From an uncultured Rickettsiales bacterium (GTDB lineage Bacteria; Pseudomonadota; Alphaproteobacteria; Rickettsiales; UBA1997), in the NCBI GenBank assembly GCA_937927795.1, contig CALBSF010000204.1, positions 1-41,665 of the forward strand: 41,665 nt of DNA. Direction: 5' to 3'. Numbering within the stretch: position 1 is the stretch's first letter; every line of letters starts with the position of its first letter. The notes below the pieces were generated by a model. The model had not been told where the DNA came from and did not search any database. It was given only the letters and a program-made list of their open reading frames with translations. Below are positions 1 to 9,481 of this stretch, piece by piece. The translations under genes and the position numbers were made by a program.

Positions 1-3000
1 GGAAGAGAATTAACTTTGAGCTCAACCGCGATTACCAACGATGATTCAATTTATGCTGGTAATAAAATTAACATCACCGCCTCAAATTATCTTACTAACA
101 ATAAAGACATAATTTCTCTTGGGCTTGGCTTAACTGATGAAACTACTGATGACGGCATCTTGATTACTGCAAAAACTCTGAATAACAATAAGCAAATTGC
201 TGCTAAAAATAATATCACCATCAATTCAAATGCTCTTAACAACAATACTTCAAACAGCAAAATCCTTGCGCTTAACGACATCAATTTAAATGCGGTTTTG
301 GTTGATAACAGTAACGCCAATATCAAAGCAGCAAATAATCTTGTTCTTCGCAATCTAACTTTAAATGCGCCAACAATTGCTGGAAATTTTGGCGTTACTA
401 ATCAGGCAACCAGCCTAACTAACACTAACGGAACTTTTTACGCTGGCAACTTTCTTGATTTTGATTTGGGGAATTTAGCTGATTACACAATCATTGGAAA
501 TCTTCAAAGTTCAGGAAATTTAAAGATAAAAGCAAACAACATCACTAACCAAACTAACCTTCAAGCTGATGGCGATATTGAAATTGAAGCGGCTGATAAA
601 TTCATCAACGGCGTTTTATCAGGTGATAATTCTAACACCAAAATTACTTCAGGAGCCGATCTAAAAATCACTTCGAACAATCTTTTAAGCAATTACGCAA
701 CCCTTTCATCGGGAACTGATCTTGCTCTTACCTCAAGATATGGAAACATTAACAACAACACTAATGCCGAGATTATTGCCGGTAAAAGATACCAAGTAGA
801 ATTAGAAGATGGTAGCAAGGTTTGGATTAATACCGGTGCTTTATCACTTTTGGCAAAAAACGGAACTGTTAATCAAAATTCTTTAAACTCGATTGTTGTT
901 AATGGCGATTATTCTTTGGATGTAACTGATTTTGTAAATACCGGACGCGTTGATGTTGCCGGAAATTTAACGCTGAATGTTTCTAACAATTTGGTGAATG
1001 AAGCATATGCCATGATCTTTTCCGGTGGCAATATGAACCTGAATGTTGCTGGTAGTCTTATCAATAATTATAGATCGGTAATTTACTCTGAAGGCAATTT
1101 AACGATTCAAAAATATGCAGAGCTCAATTCTGACGGAAGCGCAAATCCGCTTTACAATCCTTTAAACAACCGCATAACTTCACTTACCAATTATGGTAAT
1201 ATCGAAACTTATCTCGGTAAAAATATCACCATCAAAGCTGAGAATTTTTTAAATAGCAGAACTGTTGATCCGGTAAGTGGGCTTATCGGCACTAACACTA
1301 ATTGTGTATTAACTGGCGGTGGTGGAATTGATTGCGGCGCATCAACAGCATATAGAAAAGCCGCTAATCACGATCTTTACAGTTGGACATATACTGGCGG
1401 CAATAATTGGGGAGAATTCGGTCGCACCAACTATTACACCACAACTCAAGGAACTGCCAATTCTGCTTCAAGAGCTGCAATAATTTCTTCGGGCGGAACG
1501 TTAAACATCGATTCAGGAACATTCAGCAATTACATATCGGAAATTTATTCCAAAGGCAACATGACGATCAGTGCTAACAACACTGATAATTTTAATAAAT
1601 CATTTACTTATGGAAGAACAGTAACTTTAACCGAAGTTTATGACGGAATTGGGGGCTGGCCATCTTGGTGCGGTGGTGGTAGTCCGTGCAGAAATAATTC
1701 TTACTCTTTCTCAAACTACGCCACTTCTAATGCCTATATTAAATCAGGTGGATCGCTAACTGTTACCAGAAATGGTTCCACAACAACTTCCTGGACCAAT
1801 GGTTCTGATATGGATGATTATGCTGCCGTGGGTGGCGGCGAAGGAAGAGATTTAAATTTAGTGAATAACATCGATGTTAATGTTTTAGGAACTACTGGCA
1901 CAGTTAATACTGACATAAGCGGATATTTTAACGGACCTGACAACAACGGATTATTTAACAGAAATCCAAATCCAAACGGACCGCTTTTTGAAACTAGAAG
2001 CCAATTTATTGATCAAAGTAAATTCTTCGGCTCTGATTATTTTTATCAAAGAATCGGTCTTGATCTAACCGATGTTCAAACTCAGTTCGAATTGCAAAAT
2101 AAAAGATTGGTTGGTGATCAGTTTTTCCAAACAAAAATTATTGAGGAACAACTTCGCACCATTTCTAAAAACTCATTTTTACTTTCAGCAAACGAAACCA
2201 ACATCAATAATGAAATCAAAAATCTTCTTGATAATGCCGCTGATGAATATGCTCGTTTAGGATTAAGCACTAACGCAACACTTACTCAAAGCCAAATAAA
2301 CAGCCTACAAAAAGACATTATTTGGTTTGAAACCAAAACCATTGATGGAAATCTTTATATTGTTCCAACGATTTATCTGACTCAAGCAACAAGAGATGCT
2401 CTTAAAAATGGTAATATTGCCTCACAAGCCACCATCTTTGGTAAAGACTCTGTCACCATAACTTCAAATGGTGGCATCAAAAATTCAGGATCAATCGTTG
2501 GTAGCAATGTTACACTTACTGCAAGCAATGATATCATAAATAAAAATTTCTCTGATATCACCGCACTTAATAATTTAAGCCTAACTTCTACTGCCGGTTC
2601 AATCACCAACTTTTCACAGCTTAAAGCCACAGGTGCTTTATCAATTTCTGCTGCTAAAGACATCACAAATACCTCAACAGTTTTAACCAATGCTAAAAAC
2701 CTTCTTGATAGCGAAAATGTTGCTTACTTACAAAGCAATGGCGGTGCCTCAAATAGCGGAAATCTTAAATCAACAATTTTTGAAACTGCGGGAATTTCTG
2801 CAGGAAGCCTAACTGTTAATGCTGGAAATGATTTTACTAACCAAGCGGCAAATATCACAGCAACAAAAAATACCTTAGCTGATAGCTCTACTACTTCAGG
2901 AAATCTTTCAATCACAACCGGTGATGATATCACTATCAGCACTTTAGAACTTCGCAATCGAACCGAAGAATATTGGGGACATAAAAGTAAAGGTGGCAGC

Positions 3001-6000
3001 AAAATCACCGATACAACAACTAATGTCGCAAGTAATATCAATATTGGAGGCAATCTTGATATTACTTCAACCGGACTTTCTGACACTGCAACCACCGCCA
3101 GCATCAATATAATTGGCAGCAATGTAAATGTTACAGGAAACGGCTCTCTAACTTCTGATTTTGGCAATGTTAATATTGCTAATGCGATTGATTCGAAGAT
3201 GACTGAAGAAACTTCTTCTAAATCAGGAACTTTCCATTCTCGTTATGATTCAGTTTATGATTACAAAGAAACTGCCGCTGAATCAAAATTAAATTTCGGT
3301 GGAAATTTAACTGTTAATGCTGAACTTGGAGAAACAAACTTAATTGGTTCAACTATTAAAACCAACGGTAATCTAAATATTGGCAGTTTCATGATTGCAC
3401 AGAATCTTGACGGATCATATAAAACAAATGCTGACGGAACTTTCCAAACTGTTGATGGTGGATCAGTTGTCGGTGTAAATATTAAAGCAGCAGAACTTCG
3501 AAGTGAGCATTTTGAATCTCATCAAAAATCTAAATTAACTCTTGGTGACACTTTAAAAACTTTAGCTAACCCAGTTAAAATGGGCAAACTTGCTCTTGAT
3601 GCTTATTTATTCATGGCAACTCCAAGCCTTAAAAAAGATGTTTTAGAATTTAATCAAGGTCCGAAATATGAAAGAGCTTCTGCAAAAAGCAGTACTGCAA
3701 CCACCACTCAATATTCATCTACTTTAGATGTTGGTGGCAATATGATAGTCAATTCAACTGGTGATGTTAATATTGTTGCTTCAAATGTTAATGTGACAGG
3801 AAACGCTTTAATGAATGTTGATGGCAATGTTAATGTGCTTTCAGCAGCAGAAAAAACCACCTCAAGCAGCAAGACCGAAGAAATTGAAATTGGTAAATTC
3901 AAATTAACCAGAGATTTAGCTCACGCCTCTGCTTCTGCCGGTGTTGAAGGAACTGGCTCAAGATTTGAAGATTTACTCATAAGCTCAACACAGAAATCAT
4001 CAAATATAAACATTGGCGGATCAATGCTTGCTAATGTTACAAATAATGCAGCAACTCCAGATTCTGGCAATCTAACTCTTGCCGCTTCTAACCTAACAGT
4101 TGGCGGAGATTCCATCATTAAAACAGCAGGAGATTTTAACTTAACTGATGCACAAAATACCTCATCTTACTCTAGCAAAGAAAGCACTTTAACAGTTGAA
4201 GCTGGAGCTAAAGTTGGTAACGCCTATGTTGATGTTGCTTACGCTTGGAAAGCTGTAGTTGATGCACAAAAGAAAGCAATTGAAGCTGTAGAAAAACTTA
4301 AAAAAATGGAAAGATTGCAAGATGAAGGTAAAGCAACCGCAAAAGCTGTTGAACTTGCTGCTGCCCAAGTTGTTTTAGCTCAAACCGCAGTAGCAACTGC
4401 AACTATTGCTGCCTCAGCGGCAACTGCCGGTGCTGCGAGTGCTGCTTCAACTTCCCTGGGAAGCGGGATGTATGCAGCGGGATATTTAAACATAACTTCA
4501 AGCGGAATAAAAAACACCACTGAAACTTCACTATCAAAAGCATCTAACTTTGTTGGTTATGGCGACATCGACATTGCTTCAAACAACAATGTAAATGTTC
4601 TTGGTAGTATGCTTGCTTCAGTTAATGGCAATGTATCTCTAGCAGCAGCCAATGACATTAAAATTGAAGCCGGAACTAACACTCTTTCTCAAACCAGTAA
4701 ACAAGAAACAATTTATGGTGGTGGAAGTGTTGGAAATAATGGCGTTCAAGCAAATTTCGGATTATCAAGCGGTCAATCTGATTATAACAAAATTTCTTAC
4801 ACTAACAGCCAAATCAGCGCAGAAAACGGAGCTCTTAACTTAACCACCGGCAATGATGCTAATATAAACGGAGCAAATCTTTTAGCTAAAAACATAAATT
4901 TAAGTATTGGCAATAACCTCAATGTAAGCAGCAAACAAACTGAGGAAGATTTCTCAAGCAGCGGATTTGGATTTAATTTTGGAGTTGGTGTTGGAGCAAG
5001 CGGCAACGGCGGAAATGTTGGTGGTGGATTTAACATGAGCAACGCTGATATGCACCGCCTTTGGGTTGATAATATCACCACCATCAAAGGAACTGACAGC
5101 ATGGCAGTTAATGTCGGCAAAGACTTAAACTTAACTGGCGCAGCACTTCTTTCTGACAATCTTGCACTCGCAGTAAGTGGTAACGTAAACAAAAAAGACC
5201 TAAACGACAGCTACTATTCTGAATCAATGGGCTTTGGTTTCTCGCAAAACTTCACAACTAATGGAAATCAGCCAACAATACCAGGAACTGGTGGACAACC
5301 GAATCAATTCCCTGGTGGCTCAACCACAATTTCAGGAAATTACGCGCAAAATGAATCATCAAGATCGGTTTATGCAACAATTGGCGGACTTAATTCAACT
5401 TTAACTTCCGCAACTAAAGATGTTACTGGTGGTGATTTTGAAGGAAGTTTGACTTTGGATCATAGGCTTTTCTCTGAATCTGGAAGAAGCGATATCTTAA
5501 AACAACTGAACTACAGTAAAGATTTAGTGGTGATTCCAGTCGGAACTCTTTACGAGGCTTACAATCAGAAAGGAGAAATAAGAACGGCGGCAGATGGAAC
5601 AAAACAAGGCGGTGGAACTAATGTCATTGATTCACTAGGCAACAAATATTCTACCCTTCAGGATTTAATGTTTAATCCTAAACTAACCGCTAAAGAAGTA
5701 GCTCCAGATTCAAAAGAACTAATCGCTTATGATGGAAATGATATTAATAAAAATTCTGATGCTGCTGGTGCCAGAGAATTTTATGATAGAAGCAAAGATA
5801 CTTTAGCAGTTAATATAGGAGCAAATCAAACGGATGCGGAATATGCAGGAGCGTTATCTCATGGCAACTATCATGCTCAGGTTGATAACAAAGGTATATT
5901 ATACTCACAAGCTGAAGAAAATACTGCTCATAATATTGGGGATTTCACGCAAAGCAGATGGGATACCTATCAATCTGGTAACACCAATTTCCAATTAACA

Positions 6001-6735
6001 CTTCCGACAGTAATTGCGGGCAACAATAGTTATGCGAATGGAGTGGTGTTCAACAATAATGTAAACCCTCTTATTATTGATAAAGCAGCCAATGCCATTA
6101 AGCCTGGTTTAGGCGACTCCATGAATAGTGGTCTTAAAAATTTCAAAGAAAATTCTTTAAACAACATTGCTGATAAATATGTAAGTTCAAAAGACCCAAT
6201 AGAAAAAGCCGGATTAGCCGTAATGCTAGGAATTGGATCAGTCGCTCTGCCAGAATCAGTCACTGATTTAGAGCTTACTGCTGCTATAGGCGGAGCAAGT
6301 AAAGCTTACGCTCCACAGCTTGCAGTAGGAGCTAATAAGGTGGATGATGCAGCGAGTGGATTGTGGAATAAGTTGTTTAGGGGGTCTGCTGAAGTTGCAA
6401 ATCCAATTCCTGAGAATTTAGCTAGAGTTGTTGCAGGAAGTAAGCCTCCGACCATGCTAGGGTTACCAAATAGCTCAGATGTTTTTGTAACAGATGCTAA
6501 AATTTTAGAAGGATTAAAGCCTTCAGAAATTTCACATTTATTAAAAATAGAAAAAAGTAATAGCTACAGCATAACCACCATTCCTTCAAAAGAGGTTACA
6601 GGAATAGCAACGCCAATAAATAGAACTAATCCTGGTTTTGTCGGTGGTGGAAGAACCGTTAACGGAGCTCCTGAATTTGTTATACCCAATGGACCGATAC
6701 CAAGTAACGCAACAACAAAAATTGTAACGGAATGA
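1..6735 (+). CDS. TpsA/CdiA-like haemagglutinin-repeat exoprotein, 5' partial
   Basis: The frame is open from base 1 (2244 residues to the TGA), so the start, signal peptide and TPS secretion domain lie left of the window. An internal TTG at 16 is not a credible start. Most of the protein is Asn/Gly/Ser/Thr-rich beta-helix sequence with recurring short strands such as NVNVTGN and DINIGGNL, as in filamentous haemagglutinins. Haemagglutinin-repeat sequence is clearest around residues 970-1740. An Ala/Lys-rich helical insert lies near 1400-1490. The tail from about 1900 leaves the beta-helix. It has a zincin-like but Glu-lacking HGNYH at 1954-1958, a hydrophobic pretoxin-like stretch near 2070-2110, and an unassigned toxin-like tip ending in a GGGRT..PEFVIPN motif near 2210-2234. 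An Imm27-type immunity gene follows directly, supporting a surface-delivered polymorphic toxin. The toxin activity is not identified. Confidence 0.9.
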   Translation, partial: GRELTLSSTAITNDDSIYAGNKINITASNYLTNNKDIISLGLGLTDETTDDGILITAKTLNNNKQIAAKNNITINSNALNNNTSNSKILALNDINLNAVLVDNSNANIKAANNLVLRNLTLNAPTIAGNFGVTNQATSLTNTNGTFYAGNFLDFDLGNLADYTIIGNLQSSGNLKIKANNITNQTNLQADGDIEIEAADKFINGVLSGDNSNTKITSGADLKITSNNLLSNYATLSSGTDLALTSRYGNINNNTNAEIIAGKRYQVELEDGSKVWINTGALSLLAKNGTVNQNSLNSIVVNGDYSLDVTDFVNTGRVDVAGNLTLNVSNNLVNEAYAMIFSGGNMNLNVAGSLINNYRSVIYSEGNLTIQKYAELNSDGSANPLYNPLNNRITSLTNYGNIETYLGKNITIKAENFLNSRTVDPVSGLIGTNTNCVLTGGGGIDCGASTAYRKAANHDLYSWTYTGGNNWGEFGRTNYYTTTQGTANSASRAAIISSGGTLNIDSGTFSNYISEIYSKGNMTISANNTDNFNKSFTYGRTVTLTEVYDGIGGWPSWCGGGSPCRNNSYSFSNYATSNAYIKSGGSLTVTRNGSTTTSWTNGSDMDDYAAVGGGEGRDLNLVNNIDVNVLGTTGTVNTDISGYFNGPDNNGLFNRNPNPNGPLFETRSQFIDQSKFFGSDYFYQRIGLDLTDVQTQFELQNKRLVGDQFFQTKIIEEQLRTISKNSFLLSANETNINNEIKNLLDNAADEYARLGLSTNATLTQSQINSLQKDIIWFETKTIDGNLYIVPTIYLTQATRDALKNGNIASQATIFGKDSVTITSNGGIKNSGSIVGSNVTLTASNDIINKNFSDITALNNLSLTSTAGSITNFSQLKATGALSISAAKDITNTSTVLTNAKNLLDSENVAYLQSNGGASNSGNLKSTIFETAGISAGSLTVNAGNDFTNQAANITATKNTLADSSTTSGNLSITTGDDITISTLELRNRTEEYWGHKSKGGSKITDTTTNVASNINIGGNLDITSTGLSDTATTASINIIGSNVNVTGNGSLTSDFGNVNIANAIDSKMTEETSSKSGTFHSRYDSVYDYKETAAESKLNFGGNLTVNAELGETNLIGSTIKTNGNLNIGSFMIAQNLDGSYKTNADGTFQTVDGGSVVGVNIKAAELRSEHFESHQKSKLTLGDTLKTLANPVKMGKLALDAYLFMATPSLKKDVLEFNQGPKYERASAKSSTATTTQYSSTLDVGGNMIVNSTGDVNIVASNVNVTGNALMNVDGNVNVLSAAEKTTSSSKTEEIEIGKFKLTRDLAHASASAGVEGTGSRFEDLLISSTQKSSNINIGGSMLANVTNNAATPDSGNLTLAASNLTVGGDSIIKTAGDFNLTDAQNTSSYSSKESTLTVEAGAKVGNAYVDVAYAWKAVVDAQKKAIEAVEKLKKMERLQDEGKATAKAVELAAAQVVLAQTAVATATIAASAATAGAASAASTSLGSGMYAAGYLNITSSGIKNTTETSLSKASNFVGYGDIDIASNNNVNVLGSMLASVNGNVSLAAANDIKIEAGTNTLSQTSKQETIYGGGSVGNNGVQANFGLSSGQSDYNKISYTNSQISAENGALNLTTGNDANINGANLLAKNINLSIGNNLNVSSKQTEEDFSSSGFGFNFGVGVGASGNGGNVGGGFNMSNADMHRLWVDNITTIKGTDSMAVNVGKDLNLTGAALLSDNLALAVSGNVNKKDLNDSYYSESMGFGFSQNFTTNGNQPTIPGTGGQPNQFPGGSTTISGNYAQNESSRSVYATIGGLNSTLTSATKDVTGGDFEGSLTLDHRLFSESGRSDILKQLNYSKDLVVIPVGTLYEAYNQKGEIRTAADGTKQGGGTNVIDSLGNKYSTLQDLMFNPKLTAKEVAPDSKELIAYDGNDINKNSDAAGAREFYDRSKDTLAVNIGANQTDAEYAGALSHGNYHAQVDNKGILYSQAEENTAHNIGDFTQSRWDTYQSGNTNFQLTLPTVIAGNNSYANGVVFNNNVNPLIIDKAANAIKPGLGDSMNSGLKNFKENSLNNIADKYVSSKDPIEKAGLAVMLGIGSVALPESVTDLELTAAIGGASKAYAPQLAVGANKVDDAASGLWNKLFRGSAEVANPIPENLARVVAGSKPPTMLGLPNSSDVFVTDAKILEGLKPSEISHLLKIEKSNSYSITTIPSKEVTGIATPINRTNPGFVGGGRTVNGAPEFVIPNGPIPSNATTKIVTE

Positions 6736-7013
6736 AAACTAAATTAGAAAAAAATGAAACCTATTTAAAAGGAGAATGGATTGAAAAAAATGATGAAGTT
6801 GTGGGAGATGAGACTTGCAACAGAATACGTAGCTTAATTACGAATTTTGAAGAAATTTCCTCCACAAGTGGTGGATGGGAAATTCTATATAGAGATAGCT
6901 CGGATGGCAGATATTGGGAATTGTTCTACGAACATAGTGATTGGCATGGCGGCGGCCCGCCTTCATTAAGAAATATTTCCGAACTTGAAGCTAAAGAAAA
7001 ATACAAATTTTAA
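6732..7013 (+). CDS. Imm27-family immunity protein (CdiI-like)
   Basis: A 93-residue soluble protein whose ATG overlaps the exoprotein stop in an ATGA junction, so the two are translationally coupled. The sequence carries what I recognise as the Immunity protein 27 signature: GEWIE...VV.DETC.RI in the first third, then GGWE.LYRDSSDGRYWEL, the HGGGPP stretch, and a final SELEAKEKY helix. Such proteins bind and neutralise the C-terminal toxin domain of the adjacent secreted protein in the producing cell's cytoplasm. The position right after the toxin tip is where a cognate immunity gene sits in CDI and polymorphic-toxin loci. Family assignment is from memory of the motif pattern. That it neutralises the upstream tip is inference from gene order. 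Confidence 0.82.
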   Translation: MKTKLEKNETYLKGEWIEKNDEVVGDETCNRIRSLITNFEEISSTSGGWEILYRDSSDGRYWELFYEHSDWHGGGPPSLRNISELEAKEKYKF

Positions 7014-7017
7014 GCAA

Positions 7018-7563
7018 ATGAAAATAAAAATCTGTAATCAGAAAATTAGAAAATTTCTTTTACTGGATGATCCTTGTCAAAAACAACCATGGCGCAGGTT
7101 TTTTGCTAGAGCCATTGATTTTACTATCTGTGCAAAAATAGCAAAAATAATTGGTTATTCAATAATATCCGATGATGAGCAGCTAAATCAAAAATTAGCG
7201 ATTTTATTCATATTCTGGCCAGTCCTAATTCTTCCTTTTTGGGCTGTAATAGAATCATATCTTCTTAGCAAATGGAGCAAAACCCCAGGTAAGTGGATGT
7301 TTGGAATTTCGGTAATCACATTAAGCAATGCTAAATTGTCGTTTAAAGCTGCCATATCAAGAACTATACAGGTATTTGTGAAGGGTTTAGGCTTGAACAT
7401 TCCTGTAATCAATCTTTTTACTTTGAATAAATCCTTCAGAAAGCTTGTTGACGATGGAAACGCTCTTTGGGATCAATCTTGTGGCACAAAAGTAGTATTT
7501 TCTAAGCCGAGTATTTTCGGTATAGTGGTGTTAATATTAATAATATTGGATACTATTTTTTAG
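7018..7563 (+). CDS. RDD-family inner-membrane protein
   Basis: About 181 residues if started at ATG 7018, five bases after the immunity stop. A longer reading from TTG 6985 would overlap the immunity gene by 29 bases and has no better ribosome site. The name-giving motif is visible early as PWRRFFARAIDFTI (Arg and Asp in the first membrane helix). The second hallmark, K(T)PGKWMFGISV, lies after the second hydrophobic segment. There are three or four hydrophobic segments, the last (IFGIVVLILIILDTIF) at the extreme C-terminus. RDD proteins are poorly understood membrane proteins; some act in ion transport. Its place between an immunity gene and the TpsB transporter is unusual. It could be a second, membrane-located immunity factor, or cargo of the module. 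Confidence 0.75.
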   Translation: MKIKICNQKIRKFLLLDDPCQKQPWRRFFARAIDFTICAKIAKIIGYSIISDDEQLNQKLAILFIFWPVLILPFWAVIESYLLSKWSKTPGKWMFGISVITLSNAKLSFKAAISRTIQVFVKGLGLNIPVINLFTLNKSFRKLVDDGNALWDQSCGTKVVFSKPSIFGIVVLILIILDTIF

Positions 7564-7564
7564 A

Positions 7565-9355
7565 ATGAGATATTTTACAATTGTCCTAATCCTTATAACA
7601 ATCTTTCCCTCTTTAGCTCTAGCTCAAGCAACTCAAGAAATTATCAACCAACAAGACTGGATTACGCGCCAACAGCAAAACAAAATCGAAGAAGATCGGC
7701 GTTTAAGAGAGCAAGAAACCATCCGCAAAGAACGGACTCGTAAGAAAAAAGAAGCCGAAGAGGAAAGTAAAAAACAAACTCCAATTTCAGGAAAACCTGC
7801 AGAATGTTTTCCAATAAAATCAATTGCTTTAATCGATGCCAATTCAGTTTCTAAACGCCAGCAGAAAAAACTGACTTCACCTTTTATCGGTAAATGCGTT
7901 GAGGCAAAAACCCTAACCGAAATTATCACCGCAATTCAGACCTTTTATAATGACGAAGGATATGTAACTGCGCGAGTTGTTGTGCCAAAGCAAAATATCC
8001 AAAGCGGCAATTTAGAGCTGAAAATTTTGGAAGGAAAAATTGATGAGGTGATCGTTGGCGATAACCATTTCACTGACAAGATGCAGGAATTTACTGCCTT
8101 TGGCTTTATGGAAGATGACACGTTGAATCTACAAGATATCAATCAAGGCATTTATCAAATGAACCGCCTTCCTTCAAACAACGCCACGATGAAAATCGAG
8201 CCAGCAATTAATGAAGGCGAAGCAAAAGTTTATATCGCCAATCAAAAGAAATTTCCGGCGCGCGCAACAGTTGGTTATGATAATTTAGGAAATGATTTCA
8301 CCGGAGTAAAAAGAACAAACTTCTCTGGTGGAATTGATAATCTGCTTTCATTGAATGACAGCATCAACCTTAGCTACTCAACCAATCTCAACGATGACAG
8401 CCAAGAAAAAGATATTAAGTCATTCACTTCCGGCATTTCAGTTCCATTCGGCTACAACACATTTTCTTACGATTATTCAAGATCAGAATTTCGCGGCACG
8501 AATCCAGGCACAAACGGACCAATTCGCTTAACAGGCTTTTCCGAACGCAATAACGCTACGATTGATCGCGTTCTTTTAAATAAAGGCAATTTTCGCCTTT
8601 CAACAAATGCTTCACTCACAACCAAATCTTCTGCCAGCTATTTGAATGGTGAGAAAATCGAAACTTCTGAGCGCAAATTAACTATTGGAAATATTGGTTT
8701 TACAATTTCCAATTACTTCAAAAACGGCGTTAATCTTTATCTTAAGCCAAGTTATTCCAAAGGCTTAAAATTGCTCAACGCCAAACAAGACGGATCAAAT
8801 TTAACTGCCGACACACCAAAAGCGCAGTTTGATTATTTCAAACTTTACGCCTCAGTTTCAAAAAGATTAACAATTCCAAAAACCGAGATTCCGTTCACGC
8901 TTTCAACAGAGATGGACAGCCAATATTCCAAGCAAACACTTTTTGGAACGGAGCAATTTTCAGTCGGCGGATATTATTCTGTTCGTGGTTTTAGAGAAAA
9001 TTACATTGTTGGAGATTCAGGCTATTACTTCCGCAACAAAGCCAATTTAAACATTGGAGCACTTGCCGCGCCTTTCACAAAAAACAGTGAAGGAATTATC
9101 AGCAAAAACCTCGTTCATCTCAACAAATTTGCCGTTGAGCCATTTTACGATTACGGTTATGTCAAAAATAAATATGTCAGCAATGGTGCAGATGGAAGGC
9201 TTGCTGGCGCTGGTGTAAAAACCTTGTTTAACAGCAGATATTTTAACGCCTCCCTCACTTATTCTTGGGCGACAAACCAATCGCGCTTAATCACCTCAAA
9301 CACAAAAGAAAATAAACTAATCTATTTTGAAATCAGCACAACTTGCTGCCAATAA
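7565..9355 (+). CDS. TpsB/CdiB-type outer-membrane transporter (POTRA plus Omp85 barrel)
   Basis: 596 residues, starting one base after the RDD stop. Residues 1-20 form a clear signal peptide (MRYFTIVLILITIFPSLALA), followed by a highly charged helix (about 35-65, rich in Arg/Lys/Glu) like the plug helix of FhaC. Two POTRA domains follow at about 80-155 and 156-228. The first contains the typical LTEIITAIQTFYNDEGYVTARVVVP helix-strand. The rest is a beta-barrel with the conserved VRGF motif at 473-476 (the L6 loop tip of Omp85/TpsB proteins). It should bind the TPS domain of the upstream exoprotein in the periplasm and export it. The C-terminus (YFEISTTCCQ) lacks the usual terminal aromatic residue and ends in two cysteines and Gln, which is odd for an outer-membrane protein. 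Confidence 0.92.
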   Translation: MRYFTIVLILITIFPSLALAQATQEIINQQDWITRQQQNKIEEDRRLREQETIRKERTRKKKEAEEESKKQTPISGKPAECFPIKSIALIDANSVSKRQQKKLTSPFIGKCVEAKTLTEIITAIQTFYNDEGYVTARVVVPKQNIQSGNLELKILEGKIDEVIVGDNHFTDKMQEFTAFGFMEDDTLNLQDINQGIYQMNRLPSNNATMKIEPAINEGEAKVYIANQKKFPARATVGYDNLGNDFTGVKRTNFSGGIDNLLSLNDSINLSYSTNLNDDSQEKDIKSFTSGISVPFGYNTFSYDYSRSEFRGTNPGTNGPIRLTGFSERNNATIDRVLLNKGNFRLSTNASLTTKSSASYLNGEKIETSERKLTIGNIGFTISNYFKNGVNLYLKPSYSKGLKLLNAKQDGSNLTADTPKAQFDYFKLYASVSKRLTIPKTEIPFTLSTEMDSQYSKQTLFGTEQFSVGGYYSVRGFRENYIVGDSGYYFRNKANLNIGALAAPFTKNSEGIISKNLVHLNKFAVEPFYDYGYVKNKYVSNGADGRLAGAGVKTLFNSRYFNASLTYSWATNQSRLITSNTKENKLIYFEISTTCCQ

Positions 9356-9381
9356 AATAAAGCAATCACCCCTTCTTTCAA

Positions 9382-9454
9382 CTTGATAGACACTTCTTTT
9401 TAAGTAACATCAACACATTGTAAAGCCTTGATATAAGAGGCTTCACACATGTTT
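9382..9454 (+). promoter_or_regulatory. Leader element with AAGCCTT/AGGCTT hairpin upstream of the 9482 gene
   Basis: The gap between TpsB and the next gene contains ACTTGATAG at about 9382, then an inverted repeat AAGCCT...AGGCTT around 9423-9443. The same two blocks in the same order precede two minus-strand genes near 27.3 and 27.7 kb. Here the spacing is about seven bases longer and similarity between the blocks is low, so this may be only a distant member. I see no clear terminator for the TpsB operon in this gap. Confidence 0.3.
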
Positions 9455-9481
9455 TGATTATTAACTTTTTAAAGGAGTTTT

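Noticed and set aside
87..6263. Several open frames on the minus strand and in other plus frames under the exoprotein gene
   Set aside because: They mirror the repetitive Asn/Thr-rich codons (AAT, ACT) of the real gene, lack ribosome sites and read as low-complexity hydrophobic sequence.
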